Source of the DNA: JANWWM01 sp046719715
GTDB taxonomy: Bacteria > Bacteroidota > Chlorobiia > Chlorobiales > Thermochlorobacteraceae
Assembly (NCBI GenBank): GCA_046719715.1
Contig: JBDNCJ010000001.1
Location: 87,699 to 151,698 of the forward strand
Reading direction: 5' to 3'
Length of the DNA: 64,000 nucleotides
The notes under the pieces are model-generated. The model was not told where the DNA came from. It made no database searches and saw only the letters and a program-made list of their open reading frames with translations. Positions 42,101 through 50,198 of this stretch are shown piece by piece. A program made the position numbers and the translations under genes. The stretch's first letter is position 1; every line of letters starts with the position of its first letter.

Positions 42101-43987
42101 ATGATGGAAGTATTGGTCAATGTCGCCGTTCCGAATTACGTGCGAAATAAAGGATTTCAGGCGTGGCTCAACGAAGTAGTTGAACTTTGTAAGCCGAATG
42201 ATGTGCGCTTCTGCGACGGTTCACAAGAGGAATATGATGAACTGTGTGAGTTAATGGTGCGAAGCGGTACGTTCAAACGGCTTAATCCTGAAAAGCGTCC
42301 GAACTCGTTTTTAGCATGGTCTGACCCAAGCGATGTCGCCCGCGTCGAAGATAGAACCTTCATTTGCTCCTTGCGCAAGCAAGATGCTGGACCGACCAAC
42401 AACTGGGTTGATCCAAAAGAAATGAAGCAAACGCTGACGAAACTCTACGACGGATGCATGCGCGGCAGAACGCTGTATGTTGTTCCGTTCAGTATGGGAC
42501 CGCTCGGCTCGCCGATTTCGCAAATTGGCATTGAACTGACTGACTCGCCTTATGTGGTCGTGAATATGAAAATCATGACGCGCATGGGACGCAAGGTTTG
42601 GGACGTGCTGGGAGAGAACGGCGAGTATGTCAAATGCTTGCACAGCATCGGTGCGCCGCTTCTTGAAGGACAAAAAGACGTGCCATGGCCTTGCAATCCG
42701 AAAGAAAAATACATTGTGCATTTTCCCGAAGAGCGGCTGATTTGGTCTTACGGTTCGGGCTACGGCGGTAATGCGTTGCTGGGCAAGAAGTGTTTCGCAC
42801 TTCGCATTGCATCGGTGATGGGACGCGATGAAGGCTGGCTTGCCGAACACATGCTCATTATGGGCGCGGAATCGCCCAAGGGCGAGAAAACCTACGTGGC
42901 GGCGGCGTTCCCAAGCGCGTGCGGCAAAACCAACTTTGCCATGCTCATTCCGCCGAAGGAATTAGGCGGCTGGAAGATTACAACCATTGGCGACGACATT
43001 GCTTGGATTAAGCCTGACGAAAACGGTGAACTACGCGCCATCAATCCTGAAGCAGGCTTCTTCGGGGTTGCACCGGGCACTTCTTACAGCACAAACCCCA
43101 ACATGATGGAAGCCATTAAATCCAATACGATTTTCACCAATGTGGCACTTACGCCCGACGGCGACGTGTGGTGGGAAGGCATGGACGGCGAGCCGCCCGC
43201 AGAGTGCCTCGATTGGCAAGGGCAAAAATGGACGCCGCAACTCGCCAAAGAAACAGGTAGAACTGCCGCGCACCCCAACGCCCGATTTACCGTTACCGCG
43301 ACACAATGCCCCGTGATTGATAAAGACTGGGAAAATCCGAAAGGCGTGCCAATTTCTGCGTTCATTTTCGGGGGACGGCGGGCGAGCAATGTGCCGCTGG
43401 TGTATCAAGCCGTGAACTGGAACTTCGGCGTCTATCTCGCCGCGACGATTGGTTCAGAGATGACCGCCGCCGCGTTTGGCAAAATCGGTCAAGTCCGACG
43501 CGACCCCTTTGCGATGCTTCCCTTCTGTGGATACCACATGGGCGATTACTTCAATCATTGGCTTCAAATGGGACGAAGCGTGCCCGTCCCGCCGCGTATT
43601 TTCGGTGTGAATTGGTTCAGAAAAGATGAGAACGGGAAATTCATTTGGCCTGGCTTCGGCGAAAATATGCGCGTCTTGGAGTGGATTATCAACCGCGTCA
43701 ATGGCAAAACTTCTGCGATTGAATCGCCGCTCGGCTGGATGCCGCGTTATGAAGACCTCGACTTAAGAGGATTGAACTTGTCAAAAGAAAAATTCAATAA
43801 GTTGATGGAAGTCGACCGTGAAGCATGGAAGCAAGAAATTCTTTCGCATGAAGAACTCTTCGAGAAACTCTATGACCGTTTGCCGAAAGAGTTCGTTTTG
43901 ATGCGCGAATTGATTCTCTCGAGCCTTTGGCGTTCACCGGCGAAGTGGGAACTCGTTCACGAACGATACGCCGAAGAAGCCAAATAA
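42101..43987 (+). CDS. pckG: Phosphoenolpyruvate carboxykinase (GTP)
   Basis: GTP-dependent PEPCK (628 residues), interconverting oxaloacetate and phosphoenolpyruvate. The kinase-1a loop FPSACGKTNFAMLIPP lies near residue 270 with the reactive cysteine, and the metal/substrate residues lie in KKCFALRIAS and IGDDIAWIKPDENGELRAIN. The full PEPCK-N and PEPCK-C domains are present, with family length. A GAGG ribosome site precedes the ATG. It follows the DoxX gene by 26 bp and ends in a long stem-loop. Confidence 0.96.
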   Translation: MMEVLVNVAVPNYVRNKGFQAWLNEVVELCKPNDVRFCDGSQEEYDELCELMVRSGTFKRLNPEKRPNSFLAWSDPSDVARVEDRTFICSLRKQDAGPTNNWVDPKEMKQTLTKLYDGCMRGRTLYVVPFSMGPLGSPISQIGIELTDSPYVVVNMKIMTRMGRKVWDVLGENGEYVKCLHSIGAPLLEGQKDVPWPCNPKEKYIVHFPEERLIWSYGSGYGGNALLGKKCFALRIASVMGRDEGWLAEHMLIMGAESPKGEKTYVAAAFPSACGKTNFAMLIPPKELGGWKITTIGDDIAWIKPDENGELRAINPEAGFFGVAPGTSYSTNPNMMEAIKSNTIFTNVALTPDGDVWWEGMDGEPPAECLDWQGQKWTPQLAKETGRTAAHPNARFTVTATQCPVIDKDWENPKGVPISAFIFGGRRASNVPLVYQAVNWNFGVYLAATIGSEMTAAAFGKIGQVRRDPFAMLPFCGYHMGDYFNHWLQMGRSVPVPPRIFGVNWFRKDENGKFIWPGFGENMRVLEWIINRVNGKTSAIESPLGWMPRYEDLDLRGLNLSKEKFNKLMEVDREAWKQEILSHEELFEKLYDRLPKEFVLMRELILSSLWRSPAKWELVHERYAEEAK

Positions 43988-44010
43988 CGCGATACCTCCA
44001 GCGCGTGTAT

Positions 44011-44070
44011 CTCAAAGGTGAAACGAAACGCCGATAAGACGAATCAAGCCTATCGGCGTTTCGCTTTGAG
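44011..44070 (+). terminator. Long stem-loop after pckG
   Basis: A 13-bp perfect stem (44024-44036 with 44051-44063), extended by a 7-bp outer pairing (CTCAAAG at 44011-44017 with CTTTGAG at 44064-44070). There is no strong T-run, so termination may be weak. It runs directly into the 12-nt triple repeat. Confidence 0.55.
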
Positions 44071-44100
44071 CAAAATTTTGAGCAAAATTTTGAGCAAAAT
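44065..44100. repeat. Three perfect 12-nt tandem repeats
   Basis: TTTGAGCAAAAT occurs three times head to tail with no mismatch, between the pckG stem-loop and the tRNA-Cys promoter. The first unit overlaps the outer arm of the stem-loop. Confidence 0.95.
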
Positions 44101-44128
44101 TAAGGGGGAAAAGAAGAGGCGGAAAATG

Positions 44129-44160
44129 TTTGGCAAAAGTCGAAACGCTGATTATCTTTG
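44129..44160 (+). promoter_or_regulatory. Promoter of tRNA-Cys
   Basis: TTTG at 44129-44132, 20 nt, then TATCTTTG at 44153-44160, 19 bp upstream of the tRNA; a full match to the group's pattern. Confidence 0.75.
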
Positions 44161-44179
44161 CGCCCTTTCAGAAAAACAA

Positions 44180-44251
44180 GGTGCGGTAGCCAAGTGGTAA
44201 GGCCAGGGTCTGCAAAACCCTCATTCGTCGGTTCGATTCCGACCCGCACCT
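44180..44251 (+). tRNA. tRNA-Cys (anticodon GCA)
   Basis: A 72-nt cloverleaf: GGTGCGG pairs with CCGCACC, discriminator U as needed for cysteine, anticodon loop TCTGCAAAA centred on GCA, T arm GTCGGTTCGATTCCGAC. CCA is not encoded. The permease gene begins 34 bp later. Confidence 0.97.
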
Positions 44252-44285
44252 CAACGCTTCAAATCCACACAAACTTTCAACGCGT

Positions 44286-45953
44286 GTGTTTTCTCGCCCA
44301 ACGCTCATCTTCCTCAATCTCATTGTTTTTTTGGTGCTATGCGCCTATGTGCTTGCTCCGTCGCTTGTCGCGCTGAAAGAAAGCCTCTTCGCGCAAGGCG
44401 TGCTCACTTTTGCCTACTACGAGCGAATTTTTTCGGCGTCGCGCTATCTTTTTGCGATGCTGAACACGCTTTGGGTGTCGGTGCTGACCGTAGCGGGCGC
44501 AGGCGCAGTCGGAACGGCGTTAGCATTTCTTTTTTGGCGATACACATTTCCCTTCAAGCAAGGCGTTTCCCAACTTCTCTTGTTGCCGATTGGATTGCCG
44601 CCGCTTATCGGGGTCTTTGCATTTCAGATGCTTTACAGCGAATCGGGCGTTTTGCCGAGAGCGATTCAAGCGATGTTTGGATTGTCGGAACCTCCGTTCT
44701 CGTTTGAGGGCGCGTGGGCGGTGCTTTTCGTGCATATCTATTCGTTCTTCGTGCATTTTTATCTCTTCGTTTATGCCGCACTTTCAAAAGTCGATTACGC
44801 ATTGGTAGAGGTTGCGCGAACCTTCGGCGCGGGTCGATCAAAAGTGTTTGTGAAAATTCTTTTGCCGCTGATTCGCCCTGCGTTGCTTTCGGCGAGTTTA
44901 ATCGTGTTTGTGTTGAGCATGGCGTCGTTCACCGCGCCGCTACTCTTTGCAAGCAAGATGCCTTTTTTGACGGTTGAGATTTACAATCAAAAAATCGGCG
45001 GCGAATTTGGGATTGCAAGCGGGCTAACGGTGTTGCTGGTTCTGACGTCGTCGTCGCTTCTCTTTGTGTTTGAAAAGTTGAACGAAGTTCGCACCGTGCT
45101 TGCGCAGCGCGGCTCTGTGCGGAGCGTGCCGATGAAGCCGCTTTCTGTTGGCGCGGCAATAGGGCTTGTGAGCATGGCGCTCTTCGTGGCAATGCCGATT
45201 GCGATGCTCATGCTGATGTCGCTCTCTGAAATGCCAGCGTCGTCGCGAAGCATTTTACCGACAGCGTTTGGTGTTGGGAATTATGTGCGCGTGTTCAAGG
45301 AGGCGAATTTTTACGAACCGTTTGTGAATAGTTTTTCGATGTCGATGATTGCAAGCGTGATAAACTTGCTTTTCGGCGTGGCGGCGGGCGTATTGATTGC
45401 GTCGCGAAAGATGGCGTTCAAATCGGCGGTGAGCGTAGTGTTCTTGCTTCCGTTTGCGGTGCCAGCGACAGCGTTGGGCGTGAATTTGATTGCGACGTTT
45501 AATCAGCCGTCGGTCTTTGCATTTGGGCAAACATGGGTCGGGACGATGTGGATTTTACCGCTTGCGTATTTCATTCGCCATTTGCCTTACATCACGCGAA
45601 GTGTGTCGAGCGTGCTCGCGAATTTTGATAAGTCGCTTTCGGAAGTTGCATCGACGTTGGGCGCGTCGCCGTCGCGTGTAGTGCGTCGAGTGATTGTGCC
45701 GATTGCACTTTCGGCGATTGCATCGGGATTTTTATTCACCTTCGTGAGTGCGATGAGTGAGTTTCCTTGTTCGGTGTTGCTATATTCGCCCGACGCGGTG
45801 CCGATTTCAGTTGCGATTTTTTCGTCGCTTCGATTGGGCGAGTTCGGCGTTGCGTCGGCGCAAGGCGTCTTGCTCGTCGGCATCGTGCTTGTTCTAACGA
45901 CGGGTGTGCAGTGGATTTTCAAGTCAACGCAAAAAGAGCCGCTCGGCTTTTGA
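44286..45953 (+). CDS. FbpB-type ABC transporter permease (fused double permease)
   Basis: Membrane protein (555 residues) with two tandem MetI-like permease halves, as in iron(III) or thiamin importers (FbpB/ThiP). Each half has about six helices and an EAA loop: EVARTFGAGRSKVFVKILL near residue 178 and EVASTLGASPSRVVRRVI near 455. Translation appears to start at a GTG (44286). Neither an ATPase nor a binding protein lies beside it, so the substrate cannot be assigned. It is followed directly by mreC (1 bp gap). Confidence 0.85.
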   Translation: MFSRPTLIFLNLIVFLVLCAYVLAPSLVALKESLFAQGVLTFAYYERIFSASRYLFAMLNTLWVSVLTVAGAGAVGTALAFLFWRYTFPFKQGVSQLLLLPIGLPPLIGVFAFQMLYSESGVLPRAIQAMFGLSEPPFSFEGAWAVLFVHIYSFFVHFYLFVYAALSKVDYALVEVARTFGAGRSKVFVKILLPLIRPALLSASLIVFVLSMASFTAPLLFASKMPFLTVEIYNQKIGGEFGIASGLTVLLVLTSSSLLFVFEKLNEVRTVLAQRGSVRSVPMKPLSVGAAIGLVSMALFVAMPIAMLMLMSLSEMPASSRSILPTAFGVGNYVRVFKEANFYEPFVNSFSMSMIASVINLLFGVAAGVLIASRKMAFKSAVSVVFLLPFAVPATALGVNLIATFNQPSVFAFGQTWVGTMWILPLAYFIRHLPYITRSVSSVLANFDKSLSEVASTLGASPSRVVRRVIVPIALSAIASGFLFTFVSAMSEFPCSVLLYSPDAVPISVAIFSSLRLGEFGVASAQGVLLVGIVLVLTTGVQWIFKSTQKEPLGF

Positions 45954-45954
45954 G

Positions 45955-46797
45955 ATGAGACAGTTACTCGATTTCATCATTTACGATTTTCGGCAATACA
46001 TTTTACTCGTTGTATTTTGTTTGCTTTCGCTCGGATTGCTGGTCAATCGCGACACGCCGACTCTGCGGGTTATTCGTGGCGCAAGCGTTGAACTCTTCGG
46101 TATAATTGAAACGCCGCTAAAAATTTGGAATCGTTATTTCGGGTTGATTGATGAAAACGCAACCCTGCTCGCCACCAACGCCGAACTTTCAGCCGAAGCC
46201 AGCCGCATGCGCGCCGCGCAAATCGAGAACGAAAAACTTCGTGAACTTCTGAACTGCAAAGCCGAAACGCCGCGTGCGCTTCACTTCGCCCACGTGGTTG
46301 ATAGAACCTTCCACCCTGAACGAAATTTATTTATGATTGACGCTGGCTCGCAAGATGGCGTTGAAATCGGTATGGCGGTCTTGACCGATAAAGGCTTAGC
46401 GGGAAGAATTATTTTAACCTCGCCGCACTTTGCGATTGTTCAGCCAATTATCAACGCTGATTTCAAAGTCAGTGTGGTGTCGGAAAAAACGCGCTTGCTT
46501 GGCGTGGTGCATTGGACGGGTGGAGATATTGCCCATTCGCAACTCTTGCACATTCCGACCAGCCGAAAAATTGAAGTCGGAGAGCGACTTCTGACAACAG
46601 AGTTCAGCTCATTTGCAAATGCCAACATTCCTGTTGGAACGGTCGAGCAAGCAGAGACAAGCGACAACGATTTGTTTCAACGGATTCGCGTGCAACTTTC
46701 AGTAGATTTCAGCACGCTCGAGCACGTGTTTGTGGATTTAACAAAGCCGAGTGTGGAGCAGAACCAACTGCGGGCTCGCTACAAAGAATTTCAGTAA
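45955..46797 (+). CDS. mreC: Rod shape-determining protein MreC
   Basis: Bitopic membrane protein (280 residues) that links MreB and the peptidoglycan elongation enzymes. One N-terminal helix (YILLVVFCLLSLGLLV) is followed by a periplasmic coiled coil (ENATLLATNAELSAEASRMR) and the beta-rich domain with FMIDAGSQDGVEIGMAVLTD and GLAGRIILTSP. The ATG at 45955 follows the permease stop by one base. mreB is not in the window. Confidence 0.93.
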   Translation: MRQLLDFIIYDFRQYILLVVFCLLSLGLLVNRDTPTLRVIRGASVELFGIIETPLKIWNRYFGLIDENATLLATNAELSAEASRMRAAQIENEKLRELLNCKAETPRALHFAHVVDRTFHPERNLFMIDAGSQDGVEIGMAVLTDKGLAGRIILTSPHFAIVQPIINADFKVSVVSEKTRLLGVVHWTGGDIAHSQLLHIPTSRKIEVGERLLTTEFSSFANANIPVGTVEQAETSDNDLFQRIRVQLSVDFSTLEHVFVDLTKPSVEQNQLRARYKEFQ

Positions 46798-46806
46798 AGT
46801 CACTTC

Positions 46807-46832
46807 TTTTCAACTCGTTTTTTCAACTCGTT
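46807..46832. repeat. 13-nt tandem repeat at the mreC-mreD junction
   Basis: TTTTCAACTCGTT twice in a row. It sits between the mreC stop and the presumed mreD start, so its copy number sets the spacing of the two genes. Confidence 0.85.
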
Positions 46833-47296
46833 TGAGACAGCGCATTCTTTGGTATGTCGGCGGCGCGATTGCGCTCGGCTTCCTTCAAAAACTTCTCTTT
46901 GACCGTTTGCTTATCTTCGGCGCAAAGCCCGACGCGCTCTTGCTTCTGACGGTTTGGATTGCGCGACGCGAAGGGCAGAGCCTCGGCATCACCGCAGGCT
47001 TCTTCATCGGGCTGTTCATGGATTTGCTTCACGGCACGATGGGGCTTGATTCATTTGCAAAAACCGTTTCTGGATTTGTAGCAGGATTTTTTGCCAACCC
47101 CGACGACCTCGACAAGGCTTCCAACTTCATCTTGGCGACAGCATTAGCGGCACTGTTTGGAACGTCCGCCTACGAACTCGTGTCAACAGCACTGCAAGCA
47201 CCGCTATTCAAATGGACGCTCTTGGCGATTGCAACAAGCCTATACAATCTGCCGTTTGCGTATTTGTTCTTTGAAGGCGCGAAGCGTTTCACTTAA
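46832..47296 (+). CDS. mreD: Rod shape-determining protein MreD
   Basis: Small polytopic membrane protein (154 residues from TTG 46832) placed after mreC as usual. Four to five hydrophobic segments are visible, with the family-like WIARREGQSLGITAGFFIGL and FMDLLHGTMGLDSFAKTVSG. The start is uncertain: there is no ATG near the expected N-terminus (RQRILWYVGGAIALGF), and the upstream frame overlaps mreC. Assignment rests on topology, the MDLLHG motif and position. Confidence 0.8.
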   Translation: MRQRILWYVGGAIALGFLQKLLFDRLLIFGAKPDALLLLTVWIARREGQSLGITAGFFIGLFMDLLHGTMGLDSFAKTVSGFVAGFFANPDDLDKASNFILATALAALFGTSAYELVSTALQAPLFKWTLLAIATSLYNLPFAYLFFEGAKRFT

Positions 47297-47321
47297 ACAT
47301 TAAACACTGCCTAAATTTTTC

Positions 47322-48497
47322 ATGCCTTTCTCACTCAACTTCACCAAACTCTTCAAAGAGTTCACGGAAAGCAATCAATCGTCAGGACTTTTGCTTTTGG
47401 CAAGCACAGTGATGTCGCTTCTCTTGGCAAATGTGCTACTTGGCGAGGCGTATATTCACTTTTGGCACACGAAAATCGGCGTTCAAACGGACTATGTGAA
47501 TCTCAAACACAGTCTTGAACACTGGATTAACGACGGCTTAATGGCGATTTTTTTCTTGCTTGTCGGCTTGGAAATTGAGCGTGAAATTTACGCGGGCGAA
47601 CTTTCCGACTTGCGTAAAGCCACTCTGCCCATATTTGCCGCGCTCGGTGGAATGCTTCTTCCCGCAATGCTTCACCTTTTGCTGAATGCGGGAACAGAAA
47701 CGCAAGCAGGATTCGGAATTCCAATGGCGACAGACATTGCTTTCGCGCTTGGCATTTTGGCAATGGTCGGAAAAAATGTGCCGTTAGCGGTTAAGGTGTT
47801 TCTCACCGCGCTGGCGATTATCGACGACTTAGGCGCGATTATCGTCATCGCAGTTTTCTACTCAAAAGGATTTTCGCTCGCCTATTTTCTCGGCGCGATG
47901 GGGCTTTTCGCATTTATGCTCGTGTTGAATCGATTGAAAGTTGACGCGCTTTGGATTTACCTTGTGCTCGGTGTAGTGATGTGGTATTGCATGATGGAAT
48001 CGGGAATTCATGCAACGATTGCAGGTGTATTGCTTGCGTTTGCCATTCCGTTCCGAGACGGCTCGGAATCGTCGCCGTCGTATCGCCTTCAACATGCGCT
48101 TCATATTCCGGTGCTCTTTGTGATTATGCCGATTTTCGCATTAGCAAATACAGGCATTCTCTTTTCTGAAAATTGGTGGCAAGGATTGCTTTCGGAAAAC
48201 AGTCTCGGAATTTTCTTGGGGCTCTTCGTTGGAAAGTCGGTTGGGATTCTCGGAGCGGCACTGCTTGCCATTCAGTTGAAAGTTGCCGAGTATCCACGCG
48301 GCACAACGTGGAAGCATTTTTTCGGCGCGGGATTTCTGGGCGGAATCGGATTCACGATGTCTATCTTCATTACGGTGTTGGCGTTTGAGAGCAATGCGGA
48401 AGTGATTGCCGCTTCAAAAATATCGGTGTTAATGACTTCGGTTGTTGCGGGGCTTGTCGGATTTACAATTCTCAAACTGCAACCGATGCCGAAGTGA
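47322..48497 (+). CDS. nhaA: Na+/H+ antiporter NhaA
   Basis: Sodium/proton antiporter (391 residues, 11-12 helices) for salt and pH balance. It shows AIFFLLVGLEIEREIYAGEL, MATDIAFALGILAMVG and the paired aspartates of the ion site in TALAIIDDLGAIIVIAVFY. The length is that of the family. It lies 25 bp after mreD and 28 bp before the DUF4159 gene. Confidence 0.95.
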   Translation: MPFSLNFTKLFKEFTESNQSSGLLLLASTVMSLLLANVLLGEAYIHFWHTKIGVQTDYVNLKHSLEHWINDGLMAIFFLLVGLEIEREIYAGELSDLRKATLPIFAALGGMLLPAMLHLLLNAGTETQAGFGIPMATDIAFALGILAMVGKNVPLAVKVFLTALAIIDDLGAIIVIAVFYSKGFSLAYFLGAMGLFAFMLVLNRLKVDALWIYLVLGVVMWYCMMESGIHATIAGVLLAFAIPFRDGSESSPSYRLQHALHIPVLFVIMPIFALANTGILFSENWWQGLLSENSLGIFLGLFVGKSVGILGAALLAIQLKVAEYPRGTTWKHFFGAGFLGGIGFTMSIFITVLAFESNAEVIAASKISVLMTSVVAGLVGFTILKLQPMPK

Positions 48498-48525
48498 GAA
48501 TCATGCAGAACCTTTGTTCTCAACA

Positions 48526-49194
48526 GTGTTGAAAGTAGCGATTTTAGTTTTCATCGGGTTCGCCCTGAGCGAAGCGACAATCTGGGCGCAGAAAATTCCG
48601 CCCGCCTTTCGCTGTGCGCGACTCAAATACAGTGGCGGCGGCGATTGGTATAACGACCCTTCCGCCGTGCCGAACCTCATGCGTTACGTCAAAGAAAAAA
48701 CAGGCATCGCCACGCCCGAAAAGGAAGAAATCGTTGAAGCATCAAGCCCGAACATTTTTCAGTACCGATTCGTCTTCATGACCGGACACGGCAATGTGCG
48801 CTTCACCGAAGCCGAACTCGAAAATTTACGCGCCTATCTGAAATCAGGGGGATTCATTTATGTCGATGATGATTACGGAATGGATAAAAGTTTTCGTCGC
48901 GAAGTTAAACGCATCTTCAGCGGAACTGATTTAGTGGAACTGCCGTATTCACACCCGACGTTCAACATCTTTTTCAACTTTCCGAAGGGCGCGCCGAAAA
49001 CGCATGAACACGACAATCAACCGCCGCAGACCTTCGGACTTTTTCACGATAATCGGCTTGTGTTGCTTTACACTTACGAATCCAATCCAAGCGACGGCTG
49101 GGCGAATCCTGAAATTCACAACGACCCGCCCGAAAAACGCGAAGAAGCCTTTCAATTCGGAACCAACATCGTGCTCTATGCCATTACGCAGTAA
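48526..49194 (+). CDS. Secreted DUF4159 domain protein
   Basis: Protein of 222 residues with an N-terminal signal (LKVAILVFIGFALSEATIWA) and a DUF4159 domain: ARLKYSGGGDWYNDPSAVPN, YRFVFMTGHGNVRFTEAELE, LRAYLKSGGFIYVDDDYGMD and SFRREVKRIFSG. The fold is thought to resemble class I glutamine-amidotransferase-like domains, but the function is unknown. A GTG at 48526 is chosen because it puts the signal at the start; the frame itself is open upstream into nhaA. It is one base from the DUF4412 gene, so the two are probably one unit. Confidence 0.7.
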   Translation: MLKVAILVFIGFALSEATIWAQKIPPAFRCARLKYSGGGDWYNDPSAVPNLMRYVKEKTGIATPEKEEIVEASSPNIFQYRFVFMTGHGNVRFTEAELENLRAYLKSGGFIYVDDDYGMDKSFRREVKRIFSGTDLVELPYSHPTFNIFFNFPKGAPKTHEHDNQPPQTFGLFHDNRLVLLYTYESNPSDGWANPEIHNDPPEKREEAFQFGTNIVLYAITQ

Positions 49195-49195
49195 A

Positions 49196-49810
49196 ATGCT
49201 CATTACACTTCTCCTCTCGACGATGTCGGTGGTCGCGCAATCATTTGAAGGTGCGATTTCCTTTCACATTCAATCCGAGCAACAAAACGGCGAACTCGAA
49301 CTTCTCATTTCCCAAAAAGGTATTCGCGCGGAATTTAAGGGCAAGCCTGCTTTTACAGTGCTAATGACGTGCGACGGCACCAACGCAGTTGAGCTGAACT
49401 CTAAAACCAAAACCTATCGCGAAATCGACTTGCAAGACCAGAGGCGGCTTTCAGCGTCCGTCGGAAAATTAGAAAAGTTTGAAGTCGAGAAATTTGGCAA
49501 AGAAAAAATCTTGAACGTGGCGTGCCATCACTTCAAACTTAAAAGTCCGAAACGCACGATTGAAGTCTGGGCGGCAGAGTCCCTGGTGGATTCAACTGTA
49601 TTGGCGCGCGTCGGCGACGTCGGCGTGCTGATTGGCATCAGTCCCAACGCGATTGAAGCCATGCAAAAAGAAAATCTAAACGGGTTTCCGCTCAAAGTCG
49701 TCGTGACGGAAGCGGCAGGAATTGCGCGCATCGAAGTCAAACAAATGGTGCGCAAGTCGCTTAAATCATCTTTGTTTGAGGTGCCAAAATCTTATCAAGT
49801 CGCGGAGTAA
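49196..49810 (+). CDS. Secreted DUF4412-like protein
   Basis: Protein of 204 residues with a short signal peptide (LITLLLSTMSVVAQ) and a body of beta-strands resembling DUF4412/LolA-like domains: FEGAISFHIQSEQQNGELEL, GIRAEFKGKPAFTVLM, and IEVWAAESLVDSTVLARVGD. The ATG at 49196 begins one base after the previous stop. The periplasmic or outer-membrane location is inferred from the signal; the ligand is unknown. A strong terminator follows. Confidence 0.65.
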   Translation: MLITLLLSTMSVVAQSFEGAISFHIQSEQQNGELELLISQKGIRAEFKGKPAFTVLMTCDGTNAVELNSKTKTYREIDLQDQRRLSASVGKLEKFEVEKFGKEKILNVACHHFKLKSPKRTIEVWAAESLVDSTVLARVGDVGVLIGISPNAIEAMQKENLNGFPLKVVVTEAAGIARIEVKQMVRKSLKSSLFEVPKSYQVAE

Positions 49811-49875
49811 TTCAGGCGTAAGTGTGTTACATTTCGTTGAGAAGTATGTCGTAACTGCTCTTTGTTAGTAATTCG

Positions 49876-49909
49876 GCGGGGCGTTTCAAGGGAAACGCTC
49901 CGCTTTTTT
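49876..49909 (+). terminator. Terminator after the DUF4159/DUF4412 pair
   Basis: Perfect or G-T paired 12-bp stem (49876-49887 with 49892-49903), tetraloop AAGG, then six T. Confidence 0.88.
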
Positions 49910-50004
49910 ATGTCCGCTCCAAAGTTTCGTTGCCCTTGTAACTTCCTTTGTGAGCGCGGCGTAACGCTGTGTATCACACCGATTATCAAAAACCAACGTA
50001 AGTA

Positions 50005-50032
50005 GCAAGATAGAATTAGCAGGATAGAGTTA
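50005..50032. repeat. 14-nt imperfect tandem repeat
   Basis: GCAAGATAGAATTA followed by GCAGGATAGAGTTA (12 of 14 bases equal), touching the left edge of the inverted-repeat element. Confidence 0.7.
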
Positions 50033-50158
50033 AGTATGAGGTGGATAAACAGCAATGTCACTCCGAGCAATGCGAGGAATCCAGTAGTTTCACGAGCATT
50101 TTGAAGGTGGATTCTTCACTTCGTTCAGAATGACGCTTTTGGTCAAACCTATACTTAA
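50030..50158. repeat. 129-bp nested inverted-repeat element
   Basis: Outer arms TTAAGTATGAGGT (50030-50042) and ACCTATACTTAA (50147-50158) are inverted copies with one extra base. Inside them 27-bp arms at 50057-50083 and 50108-50134 pair with a few transition differences (GTCACTCCGAGC versus GTCATTCTGAAC when inverted). The inner arm resembles a widely seen intergenic repeat with the core GTCATTCTGAGCGAAG. It looks like a MITE- or REP-like element; no transposase is present. It fills most of the 388 bp between the DUF4412 gene and the ABC ATPase. Confidence 0.75.
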
Positions 50159-50198
50159 TTTTGAGCGGATATTCATCAACCGTTATACCGATTCAACC

